Shown piece after piece: positions 1 to 10,433 of a DNA stretch of 64,000 bases. The stretch covers positions 10,610,901-10,674,900 of the forward strand of contig NC_087082.1 in assembly GCF_026151205.1 (NCBI RefSeq), read 5' to 3'. Both the position numbers and the translations under genes were made by a program. The notes under the pieces were generated by a model. It was given only the letters and a program-made list of their open reading frames with translations. It was not told the DNA's origin and did no database searches. The DNA is from Bolinopsis microptera (Eukaryota > Ctenophora > Tentaculata > Lobata > Bolinopsidae). Position 1 is the stretch's first letter. Each line of letters starts with the position of its first letter.

Positions 1-2772
1 TGGTAGTTGGAAGAAATTATCAACTGCTAGTCTAGCATCTTTACCAAAAGTACATGAGAATGGTGACGCCTTAAGCGACTTGTTCATTTGACTGTTCATC
101 TCTAACACAGCTTCTGGAAGAAGGGTATCCCAATCTGTTACAGGTATCTGCCTTGCTATTATCATAGCACGCAGTCTGTCTTTAACGGTTTGAATTGATC
201 TTTCAGCCGATCCATTCCCCTGTGGGTGGTATGGGCTTGAGTGGCGCTTCTCGATACCAAGCTCATCACACAGTTCTTTGATGGCTGATTTGTCTACATT
301 AGGGCCTTGGTCAGAGACTAGAATCTTAGGTACTCCATAATAGGCAATATGTTTCTCCCAAAATACTTCTTTGAGGACCTTAGATGTCTGATTGGGCAAA
401 GCCGTAGCGTTTATCATCTTGGTACATAAGTCGACACACAGTATGAAACAACAATTACCTTTGGGCGATTTAGGCATTGAGCCTATATCAAAGGAAATCA
501 TCTCATGGGGTTTAGGGACATCAGTGATTATCATTTCAGCCTTATCAGGTCTACTCTTGGCTTGAATACAGGTTCTACAGTCTTTGGTGAAAGCATCTAC
601 CTGTTTAGATAAACTTCTCCACCAAAACCTAGCCCTGATTTGGGTTGCGGTTATCTCTGGCCCGGGATGGCTTTGGCAGTGGTATTCCTGAATTATTTTA
701 TCTTGAAGGCTTGGTGGCACTACAATACGTCTTCCCTTATACAACAGCCCTGAGCTGTCAACACTTAGATATTTAGTGTTTTTATAAGGTCCTCTAGAGA
801 TAACCTTGTTGCTCTGTATTCTAGATGTAGTCCACTTAATCCAGGCATCGTTGTCTTGGGCATTTTTCAATGAGCTGTCATTCTCTCCATCTTTACTCAA
901 CTCAGCATAAATGTGACTTTCTGCTTCTGCATCGCTTCTTTCCGTTTTAATGTCAGTCTTTACCGCAATTCTGCTCAGACTGTCAGCTACTCCATTCAAT
1001 TCTCCAGGGATGTACCTAACTTCATACTCAACAGCCTCGAGTTCATTTAACCATCTCATTATCTTGTTCCGGGGGTCTTTTCGGTTGCGGATATTTTTCA
1101 GTGGCTCGTGGTCTGTATGGAATGTTACTTTTCCTTCACAGCAATACACTCTCCATTTCCTTAGGCAGCTGATAATAGCCCAAAGTTCTCTATCAGTAGC
1201 ATCCCATCTTGTCTCCGCCTTGGTTAGTGTCTGGGAATGGAACGAGATGGGGCAGATTTGACCAATTTTATCCACCTGATAGAGCATACCTCCCACCGCG
1301 ATGCCAGAGGCATCAGTCTGTATGTGAAACGGTTCCTTCCACTTTGGTAGGTGGAGGTTGTTCACATTGCCAAGCTTGTCCTTTAACACTGTGAAAGCTT
1401 CCTCTTGAGTTGCACCCCACTCGAATTGCACTTTCTCTGAAACAAGGGAGGTTAATGGTTTAGCTAGTGTGGAATAATTCTTGATGAATCTTCTGTTGAA
1501 ATTAGCTAACCCCAGAAATCGTTGGATTTCTTTCTTGTTTTTAGGTTTAGGGAACTGCTTGACTTTATCTATATTAGCTTCAGAAGGACCCACACTAACT
1601 CCGTCAATAACAAATCCCAAGAAGTCAATCTTGGTGTAGCCAAATTCGCATTTGTCAACTCTGAGTGACATGTTCATTTTCCTCAATTCATTCATGACGA
1701 TCTTAAGCATACTCACATGATCTTCCAGATTCCTGGAGAATAGTATCAGGTTGTCAGAGTAATCGTCCAATCCAGAACCATCTTGAGTCTGCTCCTTAGT
1801 CATGTTCTTCTTAGCACTCTTCACAATAGCATCCATATTCCTCTGAAAAGTAGGACCTGAGTTTTTGAGTCCGAATGCCATTCTTAAACATTGGTATTTA
1901 CCACGCGGCACGCTAAATGCTGTTTTATGTCTATCTTCTTCAGCGATAGGCACACACCAGTAACCAGCCGCAAGGTCAAGTTGCGTAAAGTATTTTGCGC
2001 CTTGGCATTTGTCTATAAGCTCGTCTATGTTAGGTAAAGGATACGAGTCTTTAATAGTGCCCTTATTTAATGAACGATAATCAATTACAAAGCGTTTATC
2101 CCCATCCTTTTTATCAACTATGATTACATTGCTGTTGTATGGCGATGCAGACGGTTCAATGATCCCATTCTCTAACATTTCGTCAATTTGGCGGTTGATG
2201 TGTCCCATCCATTTTTCAGGGACTCTCCTGGGCTTATCAAAGCTAACTCTATTAGTTTCGCTTACAATATAGTGTTGAGGACCCTTGTATTTGCGAGGGG
2301 CTTTGGGGTTAGATGCAAAAACATTTTTGAATTCATCTACCACATTTTTAAGATTACCTACTTCTTCATTAGAAAGCTCCGGGTTGATGTTGTATGTAGG
2401 TTGTTTGTCCTCGCTGAGTAGGCAGTATACCCACTGTTCGCCCAGCTTAACGCGACCCTTTTCCCAATCAAATCCGGTCTTCCCAAACTTCTGCATAAAG
2501 TCCGTACCAAGGATAACCAAGTCCGGCTGGGCGGGTAAGAATGTAGGTTTCATCCAGTGAGTCTGGGTCCATCCCGAGTGAAATATCACATCACACTGCA
2601 CTGGGTCCCCTGTTTTCTGCTTACCACCGATCCCATTAATAGAGCCCCCATCTTTAATTTTATCTTCTAGTTCAGGAAGCAATTCAGCACTGATGAGAGA
2701 TGTGTTTGCTCCACTATCCAGGAGTATTCTCGCTGCAACTATTTTACCATTGTACTGAATCTGTCCGTCTAG
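1..2772 (-). CDS. pol: Ty3/gypsy pol: protease, RT, RNase H, integrase (partial)
   Basis: Polyprotein that matures the particle, copies the RNA and integrates the cDNA. It continues the gag frame directly after the UGA at 2775-2773. The aspartic protease shows LLDSGANTSLIS near 2700-2725. The RT box is YSDN near 1750-1765, with the second catalytic Asp replaced by Asn. RNase H begins at TDASGIAVGG near 1300-1325. The integrase has a zinc region ending in CRTC near 570, then SDQGPN near 300-315 and GNGSAERS near 200-215, which supply the second Asp and the Glu of the DDE triad. The frame runs off the window edge, so integrase has no visible end. No start codon is expected, because expression should come from readthrough of the gag stop. 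Confidence 0.93.
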
Positions 2773-2775
2773 TCA
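2773..2775 (-). other. Probable gag-pol stop-codon readthrough site (UGA CUAG)
   Basis: Gag ends in UGA and the next bases are CUAGAC. The following 924 codons in the same frame encode pol. UGA followed by CUA(G) is a recognised leaky context in alphavirus-type and several metazoan readthrough cases. Reading frame and context are seen directly; readthrough is inferred. The alternative is one nonsense mutation in an originally fused gag-pol. Confidence 0.72.
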
Positions 2776-3765
2776 TAAGTTTGCTCTTCTCCCATTGTCT
2801 TTCTGCTGCGGACGTTGTTTGTTTCCTCTAGACTGCCCCTCTGGGTGTCCCATTGAGCTTGAGGATCCTCTCGAGTATCCTCCTGATCCTGAGTATCCTC
2901 CTGACTTCTTCTTCTCACATTCATGAGTACTGTGACCCAGCTTAGCACATGCCTTGCACTTACGCTTAAAACATTGCGTGGCAATGTGACCTTGCCTGTC
3001 ACATGTATAGCATCTTCTTGTGCTTCTTTGCCTGTTCTCTGTTCCATAATACACCTCTTCAGTTTCATCCCATTCTCTTTCCTCTGTCCAGTTCTCTTCA
3101 TGCTGGTCTAACAGGTAGTGCTTAATGGAGTCCAATTCACCTTTCAAGGCATCTAACTCTCCGGTGTAGTCTGTGGGTCTCTGATTCTCTTCCAAATCTG
3201 CTGCGAAGACGAAACCGTCCTCTTTCTCTTGCTTTATGTTAATCTGCAACTCCTGCTTAGTATGGTTTTGGGCTTTGTCTAGCTGTGGCTGTAGCAACGC
3301 AAACATTTCCAGTAATTCCGCATCCGTCATATCCGCTTTTATCTTTGCCTTGTTATCTTCATGAAACTTAACTCCTGAGGGTATGAGACTTAAGAATCTC
3401 AGCAGTACAACATCATTTGAAAATACTGCTTCTTTCCCTAATTTCTTCAAGATGAAGAATGTAGTCTTGAGCTCCCCAGTAACAGGACAATCAAAGAACT
3501 TTTGAGCCGCTAGAACCCGTGATGGTTTACCATCCACAAGCTCGCTCAACCTTTTGAGTGCTTTATCTAGATCATCATCCGTATTTTCTTCTACAACCAG
3601 TAATGCGATCTCCACTTCTCCTTCATTTCTGCAAACGTAAACCGGAAGAGAGTCAATTTTCTGTTTCTCTGATGCAAATAGTGCTGTTGCTCGCTTAAAC
3701 AGTCTTCCCCAATCTTGAATAGACTGACCCGGCATCAGCGCTGGAATAACGTTGACTGGTGCCAT
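2773..3765 (-). CDS. gag: Ty3/gypsy gag with two CCHC zinc knuckles
   Basis: 330-residue structural protein that packages the element RNA. The N-terminal two thirds has no motif I can name but has the length and position of a capsid. The C-terminal part carries two CCHC knuckles (CYTCDRQGHIATQC and CKACAKLGHSTHEC, about residues 254-285) followed by a Gly/Ser/Arg-rich tail, as in nucleocapsids. The start is the ATG at 3765, the first methionine of the frame. The stop is the UGA discussed at 2773, and pol is in the same frame without overlap. Confidence 0.9.
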   Translation of the reverse strand: MAPVNVIPALMPGQSIQDWGRLFKRATALFASEKQKIDSLPVYVCRNEGEVEIALLVVEENTDDDLDKALKRLSELVDGKPSRVLAAQKFFDCPVTGELKTTFFILKKLGKEAVFSNDVVLLRFLSLIPSGVKFHEDNKAKIKADMTDAELLEMFALLQPQLDKAQNHTKQELQINIKQEKEDGFVFAADLEENQRPTDYTGELDALKGELDSIKHYLLDQHEENWTEEREWDETEEVYYGTENRQRSTRRCYTCDRQGHIATQCFKRKCKACAKLGHSTHECEKKKSGGYSGSGGYSRGSSSSMGHPEGQSRGNKQRPQQKDNGRRANL

Positions 3766-3941
3766 ATCTCAACACTTCTGTAGGATAGATGTTACAAAAT
3801 AATTTGAGGTTATTATGTGAGGTTCTTGTAATTGCACTTATTCAATGAAACCAGGTAATGAATGAGGAACAACTTACAATGAACTGTATTACATAGAATA
3901 ACCTAAAGGGGGATGTCGTTAGATAATAGTATATAAAATAG

Positions 3942-4394
3942 GCTGACAGTTGGAAGATCCAAGGAGTGCCCTCTAAATGTGCTTGTGGAAATGTTAACAG
4001 TATCTACCACGCCCTTGACTGTAAACTAGGCGGATACGTTAGCATGCGCCACAACGCTATTAGAGATACTGCTGCTTTCTTCCTCCGAGAAGCAAAGTGT
4101 AAAGATGTAAGGATAGAACCAGCACTCCTGACAGTCCAACCAAGCTCCTTCTCAAGAAAGACCAACACCCAGGATGAAGCCCGTCTTGATGTTGCAGCTG
4201 TCGGATTGTATGCACCCTTTGAAAGAACATTCTTTGACATTAGGGTCACACATCCTAACTGTGACACAAACACATTTAAGACGCTAGATAAGATCTATAA
4301 AGATCACGAGAAAGAAAAGAAAGATTTGTATGAAGAGAGAGTACTTCAGTCAGAGAAAGGATCCTTTTTGACAGTCGTTCCACATTTTTGTTGA
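3942..4394 (+). pseudogene. LINE C-terminal fragment: CCHC finger and restriction-like endonuclease region
   Basis: The readable frame (W-K-I-Q-G-V-P-S-K-C onwards) has a C-x-C-x8-H-x3-C finger, then RHNAIRD, then RLDV and FFDIRV. It resembles the C-terminal finger plus REL-endonuclease arrangement of R2-type non-LTR elements. The same family appears at 16990-17806 with 22807-23172, and inverted at 18400-18765. The frame is lost near 4360, within the block that reads KGTFTP in the other copies, so this is a 5' and 3' truncated relic. The family name is uncertain; membership with the other two copies is clear from shared blocks. Confidence 0.7.
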
Positions 4395-4598
4395 TTGATA
4401 AATGGAAGAGGAGGATGAGTTCGGAGTAATGAACTGGTCTGAACGTCTTTGTGATGGTGATCTGTGGATCAGTAAAGATAGGAGTGAGATTGGAGATTCT
4501 AATCTGACAATTTTGAACAGTTCTAATAGACATGTGTTCACCTAACCATGTGCTTTCGCGCCACTTGGGGCGCGCTTGTTTCACAAGTGAGGCGGGCG

Positions 4599-4644
4599 CG
4601 CGCTACTGCAAGCGCAAGGGCTCTGGATAGAGCAAGACATGTGT
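4599..4644 (+). repeat. Dispersed hairpin repeat, copy 1 (GCTCT-GGAT-AGAGC)
   Basis: A unit of the form GCGCGCTACTGCAAGCGCAA followed by the perfect 5-bp hairpin GCTCT-GGAT-AGAGC. The same unit occurs at about 4893-4933 (loop GGTT) and at about 26657-26699. The GGTTAGAGC variant resembles a tRNA A-box, so a tRNA-derived SINE remnant is possible but unproven. Confidence 0.55.
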
Positions 4645-4892
4645 ATTTGTACAGGTTGTGGACGGTAATAGAAGCATGAATAAAGTTATTTTGGTGGTGC
4701 CAGCGTTCGCGTTTTCTTTCCTCATTTTTGCCATCAATACACTAGACTTACCAAGGAGAAGAGGAGACCCCAAAGCAATCTAATCTCGCTGATTGTGCTT
4801 GCTGGGCCGCGCTCAGCCTGTCATTCCGCCGAATCTCTATCCGCCGAATCTCTATTCGGCGCTACTGCAAGTTATTGCGCAAGCTATATATT

Positions 4893-4933
4893 GCGCGCGA
4901 CTGCAAGCGAGAGGGCTCTGGTTAGAGCAAGTG
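4893..4933 (+). repeat. Dispersed hairpin repeat, copy 2
   Basis: Second copy of the unit at 4599, with the loop changed from GGAT to GGTT while both stem arms (GCTCT and AGAGC) are kept. It is followed by a short inverted pair, AAGTGATTT and AAATCACT. Confidence 0.5.
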
Positions 4934-5036
4934 ATTTGATACTTTGTAAACATGCGTGATGCGCTCCTACTAAATCACTCGCCCAAATTTTAAGAAAATT
5001 CTTGTGAAAAGGCCCTTTAGGCATGAAAGTGATCTA

Positions 5037-5387
5037 GATCGATGTATTTTTGGACGCTGATTCCGAATCACTCTACACTCAACTGTTACGTAACTTTTTC
5101 AACCCGTTCTCTAGTTGTATCATGTCGTGACCCCCACGGTCGTTTCCCCTGACGATACAGGTGGAGCCGCGCACTCGTGCGCGGCGGGTCATACAACCAA
5201 CAACGTATAACAATTCTTTAGCTGGTCCTGAACGACTATTCGAAATTACCCTAACCCTTTAATTTGATCCCAACCCTAACCCTTACCCAATCTTTAACAA
5301 AAGCATATGCTGAAATTATTGTTTTCTTCATTTTTACCCTATGTCATGGGGGGTAATTCGGAATCAGCGTTCGAAAATACATCGATT
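5037..5387. repeat. Inverted-repeat element around a GC-rich foldable core
   Basis: Arms of about 34 bp (5037-5070 and 5355-5387, a few mismatches) face each other. Between them, 5110-5206 is strikingly GC-rich and can fold. An outer GTTGTAT/ATACAAC stem encloses GACCC/GGGTC, a perfect 9-bp hairpin GCCGCGCAC-TC-GTGCGCGGC, and a second arm with CCAC/GTGG. This looks like a small foldback DNA element or a structured RNA. No target duplication could be set. Confidence 0.5.
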
Positions 5388-5411
5388 GAAGTTGGTTTCA
5401 ACTGTATAGTA

Positions 5412-6262
5412 GAGGCTCTTACGGGCAAAAAGACGTGTTTTCTGCTACGATTTTAGAGACCTAACCGCTAATTGGACACAATAGTATGATGTCTAAGGAT
5501 CAATAATATGTTAAGAAGTATAAATTTGGCCTTATTAGTCACGTGCTATACCAATGCGCGTTTTAAACTTTGACAGTATATTACTCTAAGGCAAATAGAC
5601 TAATTATATTCATATTTTGTCAGCAATAAGATCATATTATTTTCTATTTAGTGTGAAAATATGAGCTAGAACGGACATAATCTCGCTGAGTTATAGCTGT
5701 TTGAAATTTATGATGAACGCGCGGGTGCCAATTGATAACAACTAAATGCTTTTGCGCGTAGTGCGCGTCGAAAATTTGGCAAAAACGCTTGCGGAGTGAC
5801 AATATTCAAACTTCGATAAAGTATATGAAGTGGGTACTTCTCGGAAAGGAAAAATTTAGGCAAACACGATGTGACTATTTTTGGGTTGATTTAATACAAC
5901 TGCAAAAAATTATTCAAACTTCAAGCAAAAAAAGTCAAATTTTTACCACATTTTTGGATTTTTACCCCCAAAAAAATAGAGGGATTTTTCAAATTTTTAT
6001 ATCATCTTGTGCGGCTGTGTTTTAGCTATCTCCATGCAAGTTTTGCCGACATGCCAACAAAATTAACTTGTTCAAAATATCAAAAAACGTGGTTTTTTGG
6101 CCTATTTTTTGCCCAAAAATCGGTTTTTTGCAATTTTACCCCCAAAAAGTCAGTCCAATCATCTTAAAACCACTTTTAATCGATTCTACGGTCAAAAATA
6201 GGTCTAGTAAGGTGTATCTGGGGTCCCTAGCGTATCGAGCAGACAATGCCCGTAAGAGCCTC
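5412..6262. mobile_element. Non-autonomous TIR element with TA target duplication
   Basis: Perfect 16-bp terminal inverted repeats GAGGCTCTTACGGGCA at 5412-5427 and 6247-6262, flanked on both sides by TA (5410-5411 and 6263-6264). The interior has long A- and T-runs with repeated CCCCCAAAAA-type strings and no credible ORF. TA duplication suggests a mariner-related or similar mobiliser, but the terminus does not identify it. Confidence 0.7.
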
Positions 6263-6917
6263 TACTAGTAGATAAGGGGGCCCTTTTAGAATAATCTCAT
6301 CAACTGTAAAGTGATTTAGAATGCTCGTTAGAAATCACATTTATCTTAAACCCTTCTAATTTAATTTTAAATCGATTAAAACAGCTCACCGAGTTCTTAA
6401 CATTTGGAAGGAGTTTGTTCTGCAGTAAGTAATAACTCGCTCTCATGGAAGAAATGAACTTTGGAGATTCCTAATCTTTGCCATACTCTTGTAAGTTTAT
6501 AATCTACCAGGACACGCGCTGAGTTGGACTCGTCGACGGTCCTGTTTGAAACAAATATTTTACGAATATAACCATAGAGAAACAAATTTTTTTTAGAGAA
6601 ACAAATTTGAATTTTGATCTTTATTACAGATTCCCTGCGGTTTCTTCGCGTTCGCGACTATACCCGTTTGCGATGCCACTGTGTGGACGTAGCTGTGATA
6701 AATCTTACATCCTCTTAATATAAAGTACATGCTCTAACTCGGACATCGCAAGCTTAATCAGTTCTGGGGACTGTTCCTGGGTAGAGTTATGAAGGTTTAA
6801 AGCTTTCGTGCCGCGCAATCGCCCCAAAATGGCTAAAAATTTGCACCGTCGAAGAATAACTTTGCGCAGGGAATGCGCAAGGTCTACAATATGGTAGTTA
6901 ATATTGATTTTCGACCT
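6263..6917. other. Non-coding stretch
   Basis: I see no gene, repeat or structured element here beyond AT-rich sequence. Confidence 0.4.
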
Positions 6918-6990
6918 CCAGCAGGATAGCCTAGTTCGCTAAGCAGGCGATTGGCTGTGGTAGCTGAGGGTTCAAATCCCTGTCTAGACT
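6918..6990 (+). repeat. tRNA-like sequence, probable SINE head
   Basis: Contains a perfect B-box GGTTCAAATCC (about 6968-6978) and an A-box-like TAGCCTAGTTCGC 40-50 bases upstream. The expected acceptor stem does not pair, so this is not a functional tRNA gene. A Pol III-driven SINE or tRNA pseudogene is the best reading. Confidence 0.45.
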
Positions 6991-9713
6991 TTAATTTTGT
7001 TTTAACTGAAACAAGTTTTCAACAAAAACTTTCTAGTGTTTGGTTAATATTGATTAGTTAATTATATTAAAAGTTATACTCTAGGATGAAATTCATAATT
7101 AGAAATGGCAAAGCAGCTATAACTATAAGTATAATACGCAGAGCATCATTATACTAGAATTTTATAGAAATAACATTGTCTGTCTCTGATTATTTTTAAA
7201 TACAAGTAACAGACGTGACCAGTATTGCATCTGCATCGATTAGTATTCAGTTCGGAGTCGTCGATATCAGCTATTACATAGATTTTAAATTGCTGCTATA
7301 GCTGCAGATATGATTATGAGCAGTTTTTATCAGTCTGATTTGGTCCGTTTTGGGCTGGGCCCAGTTTGCTAAGGATTCTGTTTCTATCTGGTGTAAAACT
7401 TGGTATGCTGCGAAAAGAACATTCTGAAGGCAGAAAGCTCTGGATTGGTCTTTAAGTGCCTCTCTCAACGACAATCCCTCTTTAGCAGTTACTAATACTT
7501 GATAGCTCTATTAATTCTGCCTGTCACGGTGGGAAAGGAAGGTCAAGACTGCTTGTTTTATAACTTTTTGTTGGGACTATTGACATGTAGTGTTTGGAGA
7601 AGGAGGGTAACGAAGGAGCACTTCTTAGTTGTCCAGTGGGCATTACTGTCCACATCTGAAACAGATTTTAATAAAAGGAACTAAATAATAATACGGTTGA
7701 GTAAAATCAAATCTGAGACTTGAGTGGCGAGTGCAGTAGGGAAAGAAAATCTATAAGTGCATCTCAAACTGCCAAACTTACTGTTGAAAAATACTGTTTG
7801 ACTACACTTCAATCCACCAGCCTCTCATCATTTTCAATGTGTGAAGCAGCTGGCGTGAGTTTCGTGGAATTCGTGAAAATCTTCGATAATCCCAGCCTCC
7901 AGGAGTTGCTTTTATTTTAGGGTCCTCTCAGAGCTTTAGAGGTTATCGATATTCCAGATTATGTCTGCTTTGTTGTCTGTACTTCCGGGGGTTGTATAAA
8001 CCTGAGAAATTGAACAGTTCAATACCAGAGAGAATGCTGAAGACTTTGAAAGTTCTGCCAAAATGTTTATTTTCTGTACACAAATCCGAATTTGTCTCTT
8101 TAGTGGCGATTTTAGACAAAATTGACCTTCTTTCGGACTAAACTTTGAAACTGAATTGAAGTTTAAACGATTACCTCTAGAATGGTATTAATGAATTAAC
8201 AAATTTATCATCAGAAGTCAAGTTATGGTCGATTTTGGAAGCTTGGATATGCTAAAATTATTAATTACATATTATTATGCGCGGCTCGGTTATATTGCGC
8301 GCGCGTGGTCGCTAGGCGCTAGCGCAAAAATTGCTTACATTTTTTTTTCCGTTCGGCAGAAAGACAATCGTGACTGACAAACATGTAGAAAACTCACCCA
8401 GAACTTCTAGCATATTCTTTAGGGCGGGAAATACTTTGTATGCAGGGTCTGTGATTATCCCGCCAAATCCGAATTTCTTCCTAATAACACATCACAAAGG
8501 CGCGTTCACAATTTTTGCGCGTTATAAACAGCTAGATTCCTTTTAAGTCGTTCTATAGTTAATCTCACTAATTCAAAAGGGGGAGACTGATTGGAGAAGA
8601 ATTGAACCTTTGGTTTCTTCACAAGTAGAAGCACTAAGAAAACACCCAAGTTGTCCATGATAGAGACAAGAAACAAACTTTGCAAAGCAAACTAAACATG
8701 CTGACAGCAAATATAACTGAGAAGGAACCACTGATCACCAAGAACAAACCCAGGGTAACATATTGGTAATGTCGAACTAGAAGGACCAGCTGTTTCACTA
8801 CTATCTAAAGACCCTAAATTTGCGTTGCTAGACAACAGGGGGGGGGGGGGTTCAACTACATTTTTGTACATGTACATTTGGCAAAAATCTTATGGCCATG
8901 TACATAAATGTACAAAAAATCGGAAATCCCTGGAAACGGATTGAAAAATTTCCAAAACGTGTTTAAAATGCTAACAATGCTAGTACATTATGCAAAAACA
9001 AAGCTCGGGCTAGGGTATCAAGTGGCTAGGGTACTAAGTGGCTAGGGTACTAAGAGCTGCAACAACTAAGCAATTGTGGTCAGGATAAACTAAGGACTTC
9101 ATCCCTCAATTATATATAAAGGCTGTAGTCATGTGCAGTTAATACTAACAAATAAGCAATAGGTGTGTGTGTGTGTACTTTATGTGTGGCATGTGTGTGA
9201 ACCAAAACACAATAAATTCAGTCTAACACTGCACTGTACAAAATAATAGTTCATCTGAATACTGTATAACAAATAACAAATAATTTGAGGTGTACTATGG
9301 TAGTCCGATAGACGTACACCTGACATTAGGCTATCGGTGAACACAGGGACCACATCATACGTGTGCCCTGCTGAACACAAGCTTTAGGATCAAGTTAGTT
9401 TCCCGTTGAGAAGCTCCCTTTGTGCTTGATCCATCCAAGTGCCTAATATGGCAATACAGCTCTCTATTTTATAGTTCAAAGTCAAAAGTTGAACTATTTA
9501 CTGCTGTACTCCTCATTTCAGACTTGTGGTAACAGTGGTAACAGCGGAACACTTGAAGAAACAATTTCAGCAGCCGGGTTGTCCAGGTGAAATCTTCTCC
9601 CAAGTCCAGGTAACCCGTGCTGTAACTGTTGTGTTGTGTGACGCTACTACTACTACTACTATTGCTTCTGATAACTTCTGATACCTCTTTCTACACTACA
9701 ACCTCACATCACG
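6991..9713. other. Non-coding stretch with minor simple repeats
   Basis: No gene that I can support; the small ORFs have no recognisable content. Visible features are a run of ten or more G near 8838-8850, three tandem 16-bp units (CTAGGGTACTAAGTGG-like) at about 9007-9052, a TG-rich run near 9165-9197, and a CTA trinucleotide run at about 9643-9661 just before the LINE ORF1 at 9714. Confidence 0.4.
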
Positions 9714-10433
9714 ATGTCAACCATCGAGAATCTGAGTGACAAGATAAAGAGTGTCATCGGGAGACTGCTGAAGGATGCCGACCCTATTTCGAAACGAGTA
9801 CTCACTGTATTTGATCCTTCCCTGGATTCTTCTGTCAAAATCTCTAAACTGGCCAAGGTCAACAGAGGCGAGCTAGACGCTCTTGGAAATTACCTTAAGT
9901 TGCCTCTAGTTAGCAGAGGATTAAAGAAGAAACTTTTCAGCTCACGAGAGAAACTAGCTAAACGGATTGTGTCAGAGATCATTTCTCTGTACCCTGCTGT
10001 TTGTTCCGAGTGTTCAGAAGAGTACACAGTGATGCCGGGCTTCCAGCCCAAATACAGATGTTGGAGTTGTCTTCATGGAGCTCACGACTGTGAAAACTTC
10101 ACAGCCCAAATGGAGCTTTACGAAAGTCTCCCAACCCAACTCAGTGGTTTGGTATGGTTATGCTCAGACTGCATAGCAGTCAACAAAAACAACAACATTG
10201 GGGAGTGTGATGAACCACCGTCTGGAATGGGAACGCCAGGTCACACTAAGGAAATCAACCAGGCTCGACCAGATACCAACACTTCGCTAGAAAACAGCAC
10301 TAATCAGAACAACGGTGCTGCAAGTCTTGAAGTAGTGAAACTGGCTGAAGAGTTGGAGAAAATCAAGAAAGAACAGGAAAAGTCTGAGTCGCCAAAAATC
10401 CGATTTTACTATATACTAGCAGTCTCGAGAGTA
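9714..10433 (+). pseudogene. LINE ORF1 with PHD-like zinc finger, truncated by insertion
   Basis: ATG at 9714. The protein has Cys/His ligands in PHD-like order: CSEC (about residues 95-98), CWSCLHGAHDC (116-126), then WLCSDC (149-154). A charged, probably coiled-coil segment (EELEKIKKEQEKSES) follows. PHD-type fingers are established in ORF1 proteins of CR1-like LINEs, and this is the best family match. The host-like frame ends where the foldback element at 10434 begins; the last 20 or so residues of the ORF are read from that element. No ORF2 follows on the far side, so the copy is dead. Confidence 0.65.

Larger units (their letters stand above)
1..3765 (-). mobile_element. Ty3/gypsy LTR retrotransposon, 3' end beyond window
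   Basis: Minus-strand element with the order gag, protease, RT, RNase H, integrase, which is the Ty3/gypsy order. I checked every in-frame triplet of the pol part by eye (924 codons) and found no stop other than the UGA separating gag from pol, so this copy looks coding-competent. The 3' part of integrase, any later ORF and the 3' LTR lie left of the window. The 5' leader would lie at 3766 to about 3940, but with only one end visible I cannot delimit an LTR or a primer-binding site. Confidence 0.93.
4395..5036. other. Non-coding spacer with repeated hairpin unit
   Basis: No gene is recognisable. It contains two copies of a short GC-rich unit (entered separately) within otherwise AT-rich DNA. 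Confidence 0.5.

Noticed and set aside
950-2560. Plus-strand ORFs of 60-103 codons within 1-2772
   Set aside because: They are antisense shadows of the intact gypsy pol; no motif and no independent support.
5140-5165. Hammerhead ribozyme (CTGACGA present)
   Set aside because: No GAAA with the correct stem II/III arrangement follows on the same strand; only a generic foldable core is claimed.
6918-6990. Functional tRNA gene
   Set aside because: The B-box is perfect but the acceptor stem does not pair and the T-stem has a mismatch, so it is annotated as SINE-like.
7274-7920. Cluster of small ORFs on both strands
   Set aside because: Each is under 70 codons, with no motif and mixed strands; consistent with random open frames.
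9003-9054. Telomere-like repeat (CTAGGG)
   Set aside because: Units are 16 bp with only one CTAGGG each and only three copies, so this is a small minisatellite.
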